Shown: positions 1 through 11,419, counted from the first letter of the stretch. The stretch is DNA of 64,000 nucleotides from Dactylonectria macrodidyma (GCA_020744425.1 JAGMUV010000001.1:1674001-1738000), one strand, 5' to 3'. Notes: a model not told the origin generated them from the sequence alone. Numbers and translations: made by a program.

Positions 1-2
1 TC

Positions 3-1133
3 CCAGAGCAGAAAGTACGCGTCAATGTCGACCGTGTGCTGGATCGCATCCTTTCTGAATTCACCGGCCAGCTCTGGGACGAGCTCTGGCAGTTCTATTC
101 GCAGTCTAACCCCGAGTCGGCCCGCCAGGTCAGCCTCTTGTTCGACGGGCCCATATGCCAACTGTTTCTCGTTCTCAACGGACCCGAGACACCGCGATGC
201 ATCCTCGACAAGATAGGCCCAGGCATCACGCGACGACCGGCGACATGGTCTTCCAGCGCACGAGGCATTGATCTGCCGCTTGCCTTGCAGCTACTCTGCA
301 GCTACTGGGATCGCGAGTTTCCTGCTCGCTCACCCAGGGGCTCACCAGAAGACATTGCTCGCTCACTACACACATACATCACCACCGGGGAGTCAGCCAA
401 GGCCCTCATCGCCCGGATCCGCGAGGTCTTGATTTCTCCTCATTTCGTGCAGATGCATCTCATGGAGTCTGCAGTCTGGGACATCCTAATGAAGCGACGC
501 TTCACGCCACCTACAGACGGATTCCATGTCATTCAATTCAAGTTTGAATGCCAGCTCTTTGGCCCCCTAGACGGTATCGGCGATCCGCAACTAGTCAGCA
601 TGGGATCTCTGCCGGCCATTACTGGAACGGCAAACGATTGCATCTACACCACCGTTTCCGAGTACACCAACAAACAATGGCCCAAGTGCGGCTCCTTGTT
701 GCTGGGCTGCATCGAAGAGGCCGTGAAACAGGCCTCCATCTCATGCCGCGAAGGACACGCATTCGCTGGCATGTCTCTCTGGGACGACACGGACGGCAAA
801 GACATCTTTTGCCCAAGCCTCCGGCTCCTCCATCTAGAAGTCGAGGACGGATCCATCAGGCTGAGCGTTTCCGCTTGGACCCATACCATGATTGAGATTC
901 TGCAGCAGATGGCCTGGACGTGCGCCGCCCTCAGCGCCTCGCCTTTCCCAGGCGCCATCTCAGAGTGCGCCGTCGAGATTTCCGATTGGACATATCTGGA
1001 TGACTCCATCTACGTCGATTGCAGCTTGTCGCATCGGCCAGTCCCAGAAGGCGACGGCGCTGCGTGGTTGAAGCAATTGCAAGGTGCTGCGATCGCCAAT
1101 GGCTTCCCAATCAAGCACGCCGTTTCCGCATAG
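3..1133 (+). CDS. 5'-truncated hypothetical protein (C-terminal part)
   Basis: The frame is already open at the left edge of the window, so the true start lies outside it; about 376 residues are visible before the TAG at 1131. I do not recognise the family. It reads as a soluble globular protein: no signal peptide, no transmembrane stretch and no low-complexity tail, with scattered Trp and Cys residues and paired motifs such as LWDELWQFY and MSLWDDTDGKD. Codon use and the absence of stops over 1.1 kb support real coding. The gene ends about 100 bases before the end of the aminopeptidase gene on the other strand, so the two are convergent. A GTG-initiated start at 36 is possible on paper but unlikely in a fungal nuclear gene. 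Confidence 0.75.
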   Translation, partial: PEQKVRVNVDRVLDRILSEFTGQLWDELWQFYSQSNPESARQVSLLFDGPICQLFLVLNGPETPRCILDKIGPGITRRPATWSSSARGIDLPLALQLLCSYWDREFPARSPRGSPEDIARSLHTYITTGESAKALIARIREVLISPHFVQMHLMESAVWDILMKRRFTPPTDGFHVIQFKFECQLFGPLDGIGDPQLVSMGSLPAITGTANDCIYTTVSEYTNKQWPKCGSLLLGCIEEAVKQASISCREGHAFAGMSLWDDTDGKDIFCPSLRLLHLEVEDGSIRLSVSAWTHTMIEILQQMAWTCAALSASPFPGAISECAVEISDWTYLDDSIYVDCSLSHRPVPEGDGAAWLKQLQGAAIANGFPIKHAVSA

Positions 1134-1236
1134 TTGTCGTAGGCAATGCGATGGCATCAATGCTGGGCTGTATATATCTATTAACACTTCCTTCGTGGCC
1201 ATGATATTTAGATATTTAATTACTTAATGATACCCA

Positions 1237-2682
1237 TCAAGGCTCGCGAAGACCTCTTGCCCTCTGCCCAGTGAGCAACTCTGCTTCGCCATCCTCCTTG
1301 ACCAGATAGATATCCTCGTGTCTCACACCAAACTTGCCCTCCAAGTAAATACCCGGCTCGTTGGTAAAGGTCATGCCCGGCTTGAGGAGCACGTCCTTGT
1401 TCCACTTGTTCAAGTAGGGCGACTCATGTGCCTTGATGCCAATGCCGTGACCCAGCCGATGTGTGAAGCCGTATCCATATCCGGCGTCCTCGATGACGGT
1501 GCGCGCCGCTATGTCGACACTTGCGGCCGAGTTGTTGTGCTTGAAAGCCGCCGCCGCCGCCGATTGTGCCTCCAACACGATGTTCCACACATTTTCTTTC
1601 TCCTCCCGCAACGGATCAGGCACGATACTGCCCTGTCCTTCTGGCTGGTCAATGAGGAAACTTCGGCAAATGTCGGACGAGTATCCCAGGTAATGTGCGC
1701 CCACGTCGATGACGATCATGCTGTTGTACGTGAGCTTCTTGCCACCAGTGACGAAACCACCATGAGGAAGAGCCCCGTGCTCCTCAAAGAGGACAATGTT
1801 GAAGAACAAGCTGAAGCCAATGGCCAGCATCGAGTTGTCAAGGATGGTCGTCACTTGATCTTCCGTCAACCCGGGAACTAAGCAGGGCCGCATCGCGCGC
1901 ACAGCAACCACAGTCCCGGTGTTGACGGCGCGGAGCAACTCGACTTCGGCAGGGCTCTTCAGCTGCCTCACAAGCTCGGCCTCGGGGGAGAGTCCAACAG
2001 TGGTGAAGCCAGCTGAGTCGAGGCCGCGTACGATGTAGTCGCGGATCTCTTCGTCAGCCATGAGCGTCGGGCTGGCATTTCCCTGAAACAGCCTCGACTT
2101 GATCAGCGTATCGTAAGGGTTCCAGTGCTCTTCCCAGATGACAATGTCCAGTGTCTCCTCTCTGGAGGGGATGCCCAACATGCGAACACGGCCTTCTTCG
2201 AAGTGCGGCGAGAGGTACGCCGTCTTCGCCACGACCTCTCCGTCGGCAGACGTCTCCGGTAGGATCAGCATTAAGAATGGGCGCTCTTCAGGCTCCCAAG
2301 GCTCCCAATCCACTTGCGAAATGTTTCCATAGTACTGGAACGTGTAGCCCGGCTCCAGGACGAAGGCGTCAACGCCATTCACAGCCAGGGCCTTTGCTAG
2401 CCGATCGCGGCGCTCGAGAAACTCGTCGGCCTCAATAGGTCGAGCATTGCCCAGAAATGATAGGTCGGCCTTGAGGTTGTCGATGGAGCATTGCTGGACT
2501 TTGGCCACATCCAGTGCGTTGGAATGCGAGCAGCGATGATGGACGCCCCCGAAAAGGACCAGCGACGTCAAAACTAGAGCGGCGACTATAGCGAATCGTG
2601 ACGACGACTTGCGCCTGTTGGTTGGTTGAGGCTGCTGGGGTAGCAATTGGCTCTTCTCGCTGTCGAACATATTCAGACTCAT
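1237..2682 (-). CDS. membrane-anchored M24 metallopeptidase (Xaa-Pro aminopeptidase/dipeptidase type)
   Basis: This is a 481-residue protein when started at the ATG at 2682; the frame stays open upstream, but this ATG sits in a CAAAATG context and gives a short cytoplasmic tail. A hydrophobic segment at about residues 30-47, after an Arg/Lys-rich stretch, looks like a type II signal anchor. The second half carries the pita-bread M24 fold with its metal ligands visible in order: the two Asp of IDVGAHYLGYSSD, the His of HRLGHGIGIKAHE, the Glu of NEPGIYLEG and the Glu of GVRHEDIYLV. The family removes residues next to proline from peptide N-termini using two metal ions. The catalytic domain should face the secretory lumen or outside, which would suit processing of imported or secreted peptides. 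Single exon. It shares a divergent promoter with the MFS gene. Xaa-Pro specificity is inferred from the family. Confidence 0.88.
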   Translation of the reverse strand: MSLNMFDSEKSQLLPQQPQPTNRRKSSSRFAIVAALVLTSLVLFGGVHHRCSHSNALDVAKVQQCSIDNLKADLSFLGNARPIEADEFLERRDRLAKALAVNGVDAFVLEPGYTFQYYGNISQVDWEPWEPEERPFLMLILPETSADGEVVAKTAYLSPHFEEGRVRMLGIPSREETLDIVIWEEHWNPYDTLIKSRLFQGNASPTLMADEEIRDYIVRGLDSAGFTTVGLSPEAELVRQLKSPAEVELLRAVNTGTVVAVRAMRPCLVPGLTEDQVTTILDNSMLAIGFSLFFNIVLFEEHGALPHGGFVTGGKKLTYNSMIVIDVGAHYLGYSSDICRSFLIDQPEGQGSIVPDPLREEKENVWNIVLEAQSAAAAAFKHNNSAASVDIAARTVIEDAGYGYGFTHRLGHGIGIKAHESPYLNKWNKDVLLKPGMTFTNEPGIYLEGKFGVRHEDIYLVKEDGEAELLTGQRARGLREP

Positions 2683-3238
2683 TTTGCTGGTGATGTAAGA
2701 CGACAGTTGAGCCCAGGAGGGCGAGGTCGGCATGACAGCGGGAAAAGTTATCCCCATCCGAGACAATCACACCCTGCGCCTGTAGCTTCTCGTTCCAATC
2801 CCATCCCATGTTTATCAACGTCGTCTAACATGCTCCGTTCGATATGTGGGACAGTGGACCCTCCGGCATAGAATGGTTACCACGAACGGCATAGGACGAT
2901 CGTCGTGAGGGGGAAATGGAGGTGCTCCTCTGCGGAGAGATAACACGAGTGGACCATATTTCCATACGACGTTCCTTGCAAGGTGGAGAATGCTCGGCCA
3001 TTCAGGCGGAGATGTCGCTACAAACTGCCCAAACTTCCCAGACTTCCCTGTTGAACAGCCTTGTAGCGTCTGCGCGATGTATCCTTGGTAGAGATATGGG
3101 CGGATGGGCACGCCTGTTTGCGTGGGCTGTCATGCAACTGAATGATAACGGTGTGTTAATAGGCTCCTTACCCTCTCGCTCCTCTGTGAATTTCTTTTTT
3201 CCTACAAGTTTCCATGCACCTTGCACTACCACTTAGAC
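2683..3238. promoter_or_regulatory. divergent intergenic region
   Basis: These 556 bases separate the two divergently transcribed genes and must hold both promoters and leaders. There is a pyrimidine run (cctctgtgaatttcttttttcc) close to the permease start, as is common before fungal start codons. I see no clear TATA box and no convincing small gene. Confidence 0.4.
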
Positions 3239-4953
3239 ATGGCTGCGGATACGGCAACTGATTTGGCCATCGAGCCCAAGGCAACCCTGCAAAACGTCGA
3301 CGTGATCGGCAAAACGGACACCGAGAAGAATGAAAAGTCGATGGTCGGGCAGGATGAAGTCGAAGTCGAAAGGGGCAGCATCGACGAACCCGCCAAGAGC
3401 TACTATAGCAAAGTCTCCGTTTGGTTGATGATTCTCTTCTCAGGTCTCGCCATCGGTTCCGACGGATAGTAAGAATCACCTCGTTCCTTTTTTTCTCCTT
3501 TTTCTCCTCAATCTCTTGATCATCGGACGTAACTCACTGGTTCTCTTTTTTAGTAATGCTGCCGTTATTGGCAATGTCGAGCTGTTGTTGGCTATCATCT
3601 ACCCAGATGCACTCACCAGCTCCATCTATACGCGCCTCAGTAATGCATTCCTTATTGGAATGATCATTGGTATGCTCTTCTTTGGGTTTATCGTTGATCA
3701 GCTGGGCCGCAAGACCGGTGCCGTGGCCACGACAATCCTCCTAGTCTTGGGTATCGCCTTGTCGACAGCAGCCAACGGCACCTCTCCCACCGGCCTCTTC
3801 TGGATGCTCATCGTGGCCCGCGGCATCGCTGGTGTCGGCGCCGGTGGCGAGTATCCGGTCTCCGGAGCCGGTGCCGCCGAGGCAACAGACGAGAGCGGCC
3901 AGTATCGCAAGCGACGTGGTTTCATGTTTGCCATGCTCGCCGACTTGTCGGCATCCCTGGGCTATGTCTGGGGCGGCTTGGTCCCGCTGCTTCTCCTACT
4001 TTGCGTAGGCCAGAAGGAAGACAAGTACGGTATCGTCTGGCGAACTTCCTTTGCCTTGGGCGCTGTTCCGCCCCTTGCCATCTTCTGGTTCAGATTGCGC
4101 ATGGCAGTAGCCACGGCATACCGCAAGTCGTCCATGCGAAAGCAGCGCGTGCCATACAAACTAGCTCTGAAACGTTACTACCGTCCTTTGATCGGAGTAG
4201 CCTCTTGCTGGTTCTTGTACAATTGGATCTCGATTCCCTTTGGCATCTTCAGCTCTACCATCATGTCGCGCGCCAACGTGGGCGATAGCTTGGTCAAGAA
4301 CCTAGGCTGGGGTGTTGTCATCAACTGCTTCTACCTCCCTGGTCCCTTCCTAGGTGGCTATCTGTCCGATAAAATCGGACGACGCAAGACCATGGCTCTC
4401 GGTTTCTCGCTTCAAGCCATCCTCGGCTTTGTTCTTGGCGGTGCAATGGGGCCAATCCAAAGCATTTTCCCGCTCTTTGTGGTTCTATATGGCGTCTTCC
4501 TCACCCTTGGTGAAGTTGGGCCTGGAAGGTAAGGATTCATGCACGATGCGCGATCGATTCAGTTGATCGAATTGCTGACATTGATACAGTACTGTCGTTC
4601 TGCTCGCCTCCGAATGTTTCCCGACTTCGATTCGTGGCCAGATGCTCGGTTTCATCGCGGCCTGGTCCAAAGCAGGTGCCGCGATCGGCACCCAAGTCTT
4701 TACTGCAATTCTGAACTCCTACGATGAAGAGAATGCTTCGAAGGGGAACCAGACTGCCTTCCTCATCGGATCAGCCTTTGCCGTCTTGGGTGCTCTGATT
4801 GCCTTCTTTGTCATCCCCGATGTCTCTGCACGGCTCGAGGATGACGACGCTGCCTGGAAAGTATACCTTGCTGATCACGGTTGGGAGGCTACTTGGGGTG
4901 ATGTTGAGACCAAAGACCCCCGTGGAGTCATCATGGATAGGCCCGCAAACTAG
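3239..4953 (+). CDS. MFS permease, GIT1-like (glycerophosphoinositol/phosphate:H+ symporter group)
   Basis: Three exons: 3239-3468, 3554-4528 and 4590-4953, with introns 3469-3553 and 4529-4589 (donors GTAAGA and GTAAGG). They join to a 522-residue protein. After an acidic hydrophilic N-terminus of about 60 residues come some 12 hydrophobic segments. The first loop has DQLGRKTG, the equivalent loop of the second half has SDKIGRRKT, and ARGIAGVGAGGEYPVSG matches the conserved helix-4 block. The GGEYP block and the overall pattern fit the fungal Git1/phosphate permease branch, which takes up glycerophosphodiesters or phosphate with protons at the plasma membrane. The first splice joint restores GSDGYNAAVIGN and the second restores GEVGPGSTVVLLASE; both are typical of this branch. 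Substrate is inferred, not shown. Confidence 0.85.
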
Positions 4954-5331
4954 GTGCGGTCCATCAGTGATATTACTTGTATATACCGCGTGAAGAAACA
5001 AGTATGACATGAGGTGGGGTTTCCGAAAAACCTCTGCGCGCTTCAGTTCGTTTGTGGAATTGTCACTCAGGAGGGATGGGTATGATGAAGAGACCGCACG
5101 TTTATCTCAAGTGCTCCCAAGAAAGGTCATATGACCACCCCTAGCTTGAGCACATATTTTCTCAACCCTATTAGAATATTCTACTGACGTTGAACTATTC
5201 TTTGCAGTCTCCTGTGCCATGATTATTCGCTGCTGCCTTGCAAACCACATCCTTCGCTTTGGCCTATGCCGCCAATTCGATCCTAGGCGGGATGAACATA
5301 CAACAGCAAGAACCACATTAAGGATGACACT
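4954..5331. other. convergent 3' intergenic region
   Basis: About 380 bases lie between the permease stop and the stop of the oppositely oriented four-exon gene. It should hold both 3' ends. I see no RNA gene and no strong coding signal. Confidence 0.4.
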
Positions 5332-6527
5332 TCAGTGGCGGGGCGTCACCTCAGGAATGGGGTTCATGTACCACATGATGAAAAACATGCGCACCATATC
5401 TGTGGACTGACCACTCCCGATGCGAGCTGAAGCCGCCATGGGGACTAGATGCGCCAATGCTATTCTTAGCAACCCACCAATATGAACGGCTTCTCGTTTG
5501 ACAAGACTCACCTATAAAATTCCCATGAGTTCCCATGCTAGGGTTGTTGGCGGCTACTCTGCGGACCAGCAATTCTCCAGAGGTGTGTTCTTTGAGATAA
5601 CGCCATGACTGTCTTATGTCATATTTCAAACGTTTGTTTCTCACCACAACAGGCAGTCCATCGACCATCGTTGTGGTTGTCTTTGACTCGGGTGTGACGT
5701 ATCTTGAATCGCAGAGTGCAACTGGGTTGCAGAACTCAACACCAGTCCTTGGATGGATGACTCTGCATAAGACGTTAGAGCTGATTTCGCGCCGAATCTA
5801 CATCATCCGCGGCATGGGGCGTTTAAAGGCATACTCAATGATCTCCCATCTTTGGTAGCCTATCTGACGGCGGTTAAATTCCTCCTCTCCATAATACTCT
5901 GTGAGCATTTTCGTTGCTTCCTCCGTGGAAGGGGCTGGGCACAGTTTAGTCACGAGTTTTGGCCAGAGTCCGTCTAGGTTCATAAACTCACCAATATTAA
6001 CAATATTGTCGGGGAGAGTGTCTGTGACATTGCAAAGCAACCCCGCATTAGTCCTGAAGGTTTCGTTCTCCGAAACTGCATTTGTCCATTTCTTGGCCAT
6101 CTGCTTCCATGTGAGCTGTTGTCACAACCATGGGGAGACTGGCGTAGGAACCAACCTCGAATCTGAGGCAATCGGGCTTTCTCGCGAGCTTCCAGTGTCT
6201 AAAGAGGCTTTCCACGGCGTCCAAAACTCCGCTCACGTGTTTGTCAATATCCCCCTTTCCGGGTTTCGCCATGAGTTCTCTACCGCTATAGGGTATGACT
6301 TTGATACCCATCCCCCACGTACCAGACATAGTGGTGAAGGCATCTAGGAGACCCGTTCTAAGGTCCAAAAGCGTGACAGGAACCAGTGTAAGATGAGGAT
6401 CTTTGCGTATTGTGTATTGATTGAGCTGTTGCTGAGTCAACCCGCTCTGGTTGGTGTCCGGCTGATCAGTATGAAACGCGAGATATGTGGTGACTCTTCC
6501 CGCCACGGGAGCGCTGCTTTGTGCCAT
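5332..6527 (-). CDS. hypothetical protein, four-exon model
   Basis: Four reading-frame pieces fit together as exons 6527-6156, 6100-5802, 5762-5512 and 5459-5332, giving 349 residues. Introns are 6101-6155 (55 nt, GTTGGT donor, GCTCAC branch-like), 5763-5801 (39 nt, GTAGAT donor, CTAAC 17 nt before the AG) and 5460-5511 (52 nt, perfect GTGAGT donor). Every joint keeps phase and the total is exactly 350 codons. The product starts MAQSSAPVAGRV and ends IPEVTPRH; it shows no transmembrane helix and I recognise no motif. The 39-nt intron removes a TAG and is very short for a filamentous fungus, so a decayed gene with one stop is the alternative. It is divergent from the coiled-coil gene. Confidence 0.6.
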
Positions 6528-7142
6528 CTTTGTTGATAGGTCTTTTGTGATTGCCTGGATGCGCTGGAGTCAATGAACCTGAGTTAGTTGCCCACTGTGT
6601 GGAAGTGTGTAATAGTTGGTGCTTGTTCCCTTCAGAGAAAGTCAATGGTCACGACAGTATTTATCCCAGAGTCGAGATCAAGCTGGTAACTCGTCACAGA
6701 TCGTCTACATTGGTAGCCAAAGATTGATTCACCTGAAAGAGCCCAGGGATCAAGTTTGAATCAAATCACACTTTGTCTGTTTCTACAAACACGCATGTTT
6801 GAGCCACTGTGAATAGTTACGTTGGTTCCGACCCACGATAGGTCCCTCCCTATCACGATGCAACTGTTCTTCACTGGTAGCTAGTGGGCAGCTGTCTGTC
6901 TCTGCCAACTAGCGGTATGAGTCGCACCGTAGACCCGCGCCTTGTCGTGATCGACGCGTGGACTCTGCCTTATCGTCAACCACAGCATATCGATTAAGCT
7001 GATGATCTTTGCAAAGTATGCTGATTCAGGTATCGCTGTCGTCCTCCACTGCCCCTGAGCCCTCTAACCAATGTACTGACAGATACCAAAATATTCCATC
7101 TCGTGATCCACCTACTCAACTCGGCCGACATCCATTCACGAC
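6528..7142. promoter_or_regulatory. divergent intergenic region
   Basis: These 615 bases lie between two divergent starts. CT-rich runs occur near the right end. I find no RNA gene, repeat or additional reading frame that I would defend. Confidence 0.35.
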
Positions 7143-7775
7143 ATGTCTAGCCTCCCGATAGCTGTCAAGGTCGCGTCACTCGAGCGCGAAGTCGTGAAGC
7201 TGCGGAAATTCGTCGACGAGCAGGAGGCGGAGCTGGAGCACCTACGATCAAGCCATCGCTATGACACAGCTGATATCAAGGCTCTCCGGGATACCCTTTC
7301 CCAGCAAGAAGAGAGGGTGGAGCAGAAGATCGGAGAGCTGGTACAGCTGCATGCAGCCCTTGAACGACAGAAGATGCTTTCGGAGTCTCTCGAGCAGCGC
7401 TGCGTCAAGGCGGAAAGCGAACGTCAAGCATTGCGAGACCAGCGAGCCATCTCGGATGGTCTCAACAAGTCAGCGCAAGAGAATGTTGCCAGTCTCCGCA
7501 ATAAAGTGCGCAATCTTACGGAACTGCTTCGAGGCAAGCTGCGCGTGGCTTTAGTATTTGAATTCGCCCTTAGGAGCACGTATATCCAACTCCCCTCTGT
7601 AACTGACAGAGAGTCTATTAAGAGTCTCCTGATCCGAACAAAACGGGCAGTCAGAGATCAACTCGTCGACAAGCACCTAGCGCAACTCGTGTCGGGCCCG
7701 AAAGCCGACAACCCCGGCCTTGCTTCGCCAGTATCACCACCAAGAGGAAGCGAGGCACGCGGGACTGGATCATGA
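7143..7775 (+). CDS. coiled-coil hypothetical protein
   Basis: Single exon, 210 residues. From about residue 10 to 130 the protein is almost continuous heptad-type sequence rich in Glu, Lys, Arg, Gln and Leu (for example LEREVVKLRKFVDEQEAELEHL), so a long coiled coil is directly visible. The rest is basic, and the last 30 residues (PGLASPVSPPRGSEARGTGS) are likely disordered. There is no signal peptide or membrane segment. Such proteins usually dimerise and serve as scaffolds, tethers or motor adaptors, but I cannot name a family. Initiation at the first ATG of the frame is natural. It is convergent with the Ser-rich protein gene. Confidence 0.65.
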   Translation: MSSLPIAVKVASLEREVVKLRKFVDEQEAELEHLRSSHRYDTADIKALRDTLSQQEERVEQKIGELVQLHAALERQKMLSESLEQRCVKAESERQALRDQRAISDGLNKSAQENVASLRNKVRNLTELLRGKLRVALVFEFALRSTYIQLPSVTDRESIKSLLIRTKRAVRDQLVDKHLAQLVSGPKADNPGLASPVSPPRGSEARGTGS

Positions 7776-8304
7776 ACGAAGAAACAAGGACTAGCTCCTT
7801 GGTGAGCCGACACTTCAAATCAGCACTAGGGTCAGCGTTTTCGAGTTAGCGTCTCAGCGTCCTCGGGGTATATGGGGTTGGGCGAGGGTGCAGCGCGGGA
7901 CAGTAATTTTTTTTTGCGTCATTGGATCAATCATGGTTGTCGTCTCTTTGCGTGGCGGAGGGTTTCTTCGAGTACAGTTGTCGGCAAGGTTATCGAGGCA
8001 CGTGTAATTGAGGGCCATGTTGGGGTAATGACCAAGGACAACGATAGAACTATTGGAAGACGGAACCGGCCTCGTCCAGTATTAATCATGAGATCGAGGT
8101 TGTGCATTCTTGTTTATTGAAAGGATCTGGGTTAACCGGTGCTAATAAGAACTATCCGTTACTGCACGATCCGTTTTACGTCTTGTTCCTTCATCCTGTA
8201 ACGCCATTCCCGAAATCCTATTCATAAGCTCATACTCATTTCCCGCTCAATCTGCTGAGCGGGACTCATCTCGCCGTCTTTACTTCACCTGACAAGTCTA
8301 GTCT
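7776..8304. other. convergent 3' intergenic region
   Basis: These 529 bases lie between two converging genes. One open frame (7872-8120) has no support. A poly-T run sits near 7908. I see no RNA gene. Confidence 0.35.
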
Positions 8305-9519
8305 CTATGGGTGGTGTGCGAGGCCGGAACTAGCGGCGCTCTCTCCAACCTTGACTTCATCGTCTGGAACTCCAACGCCAACACTGCCGGCGACGCTGAT
8401 CATGCTGTGTCTGCTCGTCATCCCTCGCTCGGGTCGGACAAGGCTGCTATCACGCGGCCCTGCGATGCTCGCGCCGCCGGCCGGGGTCATGTTCAGACTG
8501 GCCGTGGTGCTCACGCTTTCGCTCCTGGTCCGACTTGCATCGCTGGCTCGCCGCTGCCGAACGTGCCTCTCCAACTCTCTGATGCGGCGCTTCAGGGACT
8601 CATTCTCTCGCTTAGCATTTTCTAGCTCGTGCTTGTAAAACTGAGTTTCCTCATATCGCATCGTGGCCGGCATCAGACCTGGGCTTAGCTGTTCGCTGAC
8701 GCTTCCGCTGCCAGGGGTAGCACCGACGGAGCTCATGGGGACGGATGTTGGCGGAGGGAACCTCTGGTGCTGGAAGTAGCTTGACGGGTCGAGGGAACTC
8801 TGCGGGCCGGGAGAGTTGGTCTGGCTCCGACGAGATGCTGAGCTGTTCTGACGCGAGAGGGGGGTGGCTTGCATAGGGCGAGGGGCGTGGATGCGAGCCT
8901 CGTAAGACGACGACAGCGGTGGTTGGCCGAAGCTCTGTGACGTGGTGGACGAGGTGCGTTGGTGTTGACGGGCTGTTGGGATGGAGAAGCCGGAGCCAGA
9001 GAGAAGAGACTGTTCAGCGACGGCATCGTGGGACGAGTTGGCGGCGGAAGTCGACGACGTGTTGGAGACGACTGAGGCGTTCTGGGCCGCGCGGAGGAGG
9101 GACAGCTCTCGTGTCAAGCGGTTGACCTGCTCTACTATTAGCCTGGATCAAGCTTAAAGAGCTAAAGGCTATAGAAGAGAGCTTCTTACCACAGCCTCCT
9201 GTTCCTTCTCCAGCTCGAGATGAAGCTCTGCGGCGGTCAAGGGGCGAGGATGTCGCAATGGGCCAGGGCCGGGTCCAACGCCGGGCTCCGAGGCCAAGAC
9301 ATGGCCAGAACCCGGAACCGGCGGCTGGACGGCCGTCAGCTGTGGCGAGGGCAAAGAGGACGCCTGCAAGTGGTTCACGGCGTCCTGGTTCGAGGGCAAG
9401 ATGTTGAGAGAAGGCGAAGTCGGCCCTGGAGGAGTGACGGCGGCCATCTGCGTCGTCGACTGGCGGCGGGAGGCTGCGAGGGTGTGCGGTGACGGGGGGA
9501 CCGAGTTGAGATCTGGCAT
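8305..9519 (-). CDS. Ser/Pro-rich conserved protein with two leucine-heptad segments
   Basis: Exon 1 is 9519-9190 and exon 2 is 9126-8305, with a 63-nt intron at 9127-9189 (GTAAGA donor). Splicing gives 383 residues and joins ELHLELEKEQEAV to VNRLTRELSLLRAAQ, which makes one continuous heptad pattern; that is strong support for the joint. The protein starts MPDLNSVPPSPHTL and is mostly disordered, rich in Ser, Pro, Gln and Thr. A second charged helix lies near residues 265-310 (YKHELENAKRENESLKRR then RELERHVRQRR), resembling a coiled coil or a bZIP-like dimer helix, but without a canonical bZIP basic region before it. It looks like a conserved regulatory or scaffold protein of filamentous fungi; the function is not known to me. 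Confidence 0.72.
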
Positions 9520-10924
9520 GCCGGCCTCGTTGACGAAATCACCCGATGGTTGATGCTCGCAGCGGTGGTTTGTCGCAGCTTGAAGCCTAGGCGGTCGTGT
9601 TGTGTTATGAGAATATATAGCTACAAGTGTTTGTTGAAAGACGAAGCCCTGTCGTTTTGATATCCGCAAGCTACGGTCTACGCCTACGCTCCCCCCAGGC
9701 GCGTTTGGGCGGGCGCGTGTTGGGTCTCAGCGAGTGCGGGGTCGAGGTGAATCACTGGCACCGCTGAACCGAGTCGTCCAGCCACTAACCCAAGCCCCTG
9801 GAGTGCCCCCCTGAGCTCTGATAAGTTGCAAGTGCAGGGGCTAGACGTCTCATTTCAATCACAATCGCCCTACCTTGCATCTAGCCATGACATCACAGTC
9901 GGAGATGGCATCGCGAGACGGCGGCCATGATGAGTGCCTCCTCCTACTCAATGTGGTTCAACGAGAATGTTAACCGCTCGCAGTCCGGCCATTTTTGGAA
10001 TGCTGGCGCCTCAAGTGAGATTAGCTGGTCAGACATGTAGGATCTGAGCCTTCCACCTCGGTAGCACAAACATGACATGCTGAGCATACCAATACGACTC
10101 CGTCAGCCAATCTCGAGCGGGTACCATATTGGCTTCCTTCATGCAACCATGCCGTATCATGAAGGTGTGTTGCATGAAAGCCAGCCACATGCGGGCGGTG
10201 GGGTTGCTAAGGCATTAAAGCAGGAAATGAGCTCTCGTTCACTAACGCAGTCGCATGTTAACGAAGCTTGGCAACTAATAAAGGAAAGAAAGGAAAATGC
10301 ACCAATTGACATCTTCTACTAAACCAAAACCATTCACTCTCGGGAATCAGTAATAACTAAATGATAAAATAAATTAAGTAAACTTAAGTTTATACTCTAC
10401 GAAAGCAATTCGAATTAATTATAATTTATATCATTATGTTACTTCTGAAGATAGAGTGGCAGTTGATGTTTTACAATGTGTGGTGTTTTCCTTCCTCCCT
10501 TTGACCTGTCAGAGTCATATGAAAACCAGAGCTCGTTCATTAAACCACTTGCTTCATTCCAATGAAACCCAAATTCATAAGACACCCACGCGGGGTCAAA
10601 TTGCACATGTAGGTGTAGGCACGTAAGGGGTGAAGATAAGACGGCAAAGTGGGCTTGATGCTCTCCACCAAAGCTACCCTGGACTGTTGATCCATGATGT
10701 AATCATCATGACGGCATGGACTCTGCTTCGACGTCAACTTGAGATCAGTATTTGCCTCATCCGTTAAGAATAGAATGTGTTCATCTTTAATTCTCTCTGC
10801 TCCCAACACATATTTAACGAGACTGTCTATACTATCCTCCACGTCTCTTCTCTTCTAAGTTTATTACATCGAAGCACAAATTCTATACCCACATCCACTA
10901 TTATCTCCGAATACCTAAGTCAAC
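9520..10924. other. intergenic region with AT-rich island
   Basis: About 1.4 kb lie between divergent genes. The segment 10344-10440 is markedly AT-rich, unlike its surroundings. Two open frames (10077-10322 and 10540-10842) have no recognisable content and unlike composition, so I do not call them. The left end is the promoter of the Ser/Pro-rich gene and the right end that of the small peptide gene. Confidence 0.35.
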
Positions 10925-11191
10925 ATGCCTGAAGGTCGTGAATCTCCCTCACCATCACGCCAAACTGGCAAACAGCTCCATGACCCGCCAGGCTCCGGCC
11001 AGGGCTATGGCCAGACCGATGATAAGCAGGACAAGGACCCCAAGTCTCAGCTCGAGGTGCGTCTACAAGATTAACATGTCTCGCTCACGAATCAGACTAA
11101 CGTATGTCAGAATCTCGAGTCCAATCCTAAGGATGTGATGGAAGAAGCTCGGAAGAAAATCTTCGCGAAGCCTGGAGAGAAGCCAGAGTAA
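10925..11191 (+). CDS. small hydrophilic conserved protein (70 aa)
   Basis: Exons 10925-11056 and 11111-11191 flank a 54-nt intron (GTGCGT donor, GACTAAC branch site, CAG acceptor). The product is a 70-residue, highly charged peptide without hydrophobic core: a Ser/Pro/Gln-rich start, then DPPGSGQGYGQTDDK, then a C-terminal helix around SNPKDVMEEARKK. I know this pattern (DPPGSG, TDDK, SNPK) from short, abundant, stress- or conidiation-associated fungal proteins of unknown function; that link is from memory. It is too short and split for simple frame scanning to find. It would most likely be cytosolic and disordered. Confidence 0.7.
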
Positions 11192-11419
11192 AGAATAGAA
11201 TCAGGGAATGGTTGGGCATTTTGGAAATGTGTAGATAAGGCCACAGAACGTCACGGTTGGGGATGTGGCATTGATAATAGAACCATACAATCATATCAAC
11301 AGAATCCGAAATCATGTCAAAATTGCTTATGCACAGAAGCCGTTAAAACTCATAACTAAACATAAACCCATTGCTCTTTCTCAAAAAGTAACCTTTCCCA
11401 ACTCCCAAAGTATTCATAA

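Noticed and set aside
1318..1881. 187-codon plus-strand frame over the M24 gene
   Set aside because: It is antisense to clear catalytic motifs and has no recognisable content; it exists because of third-position GC bias.
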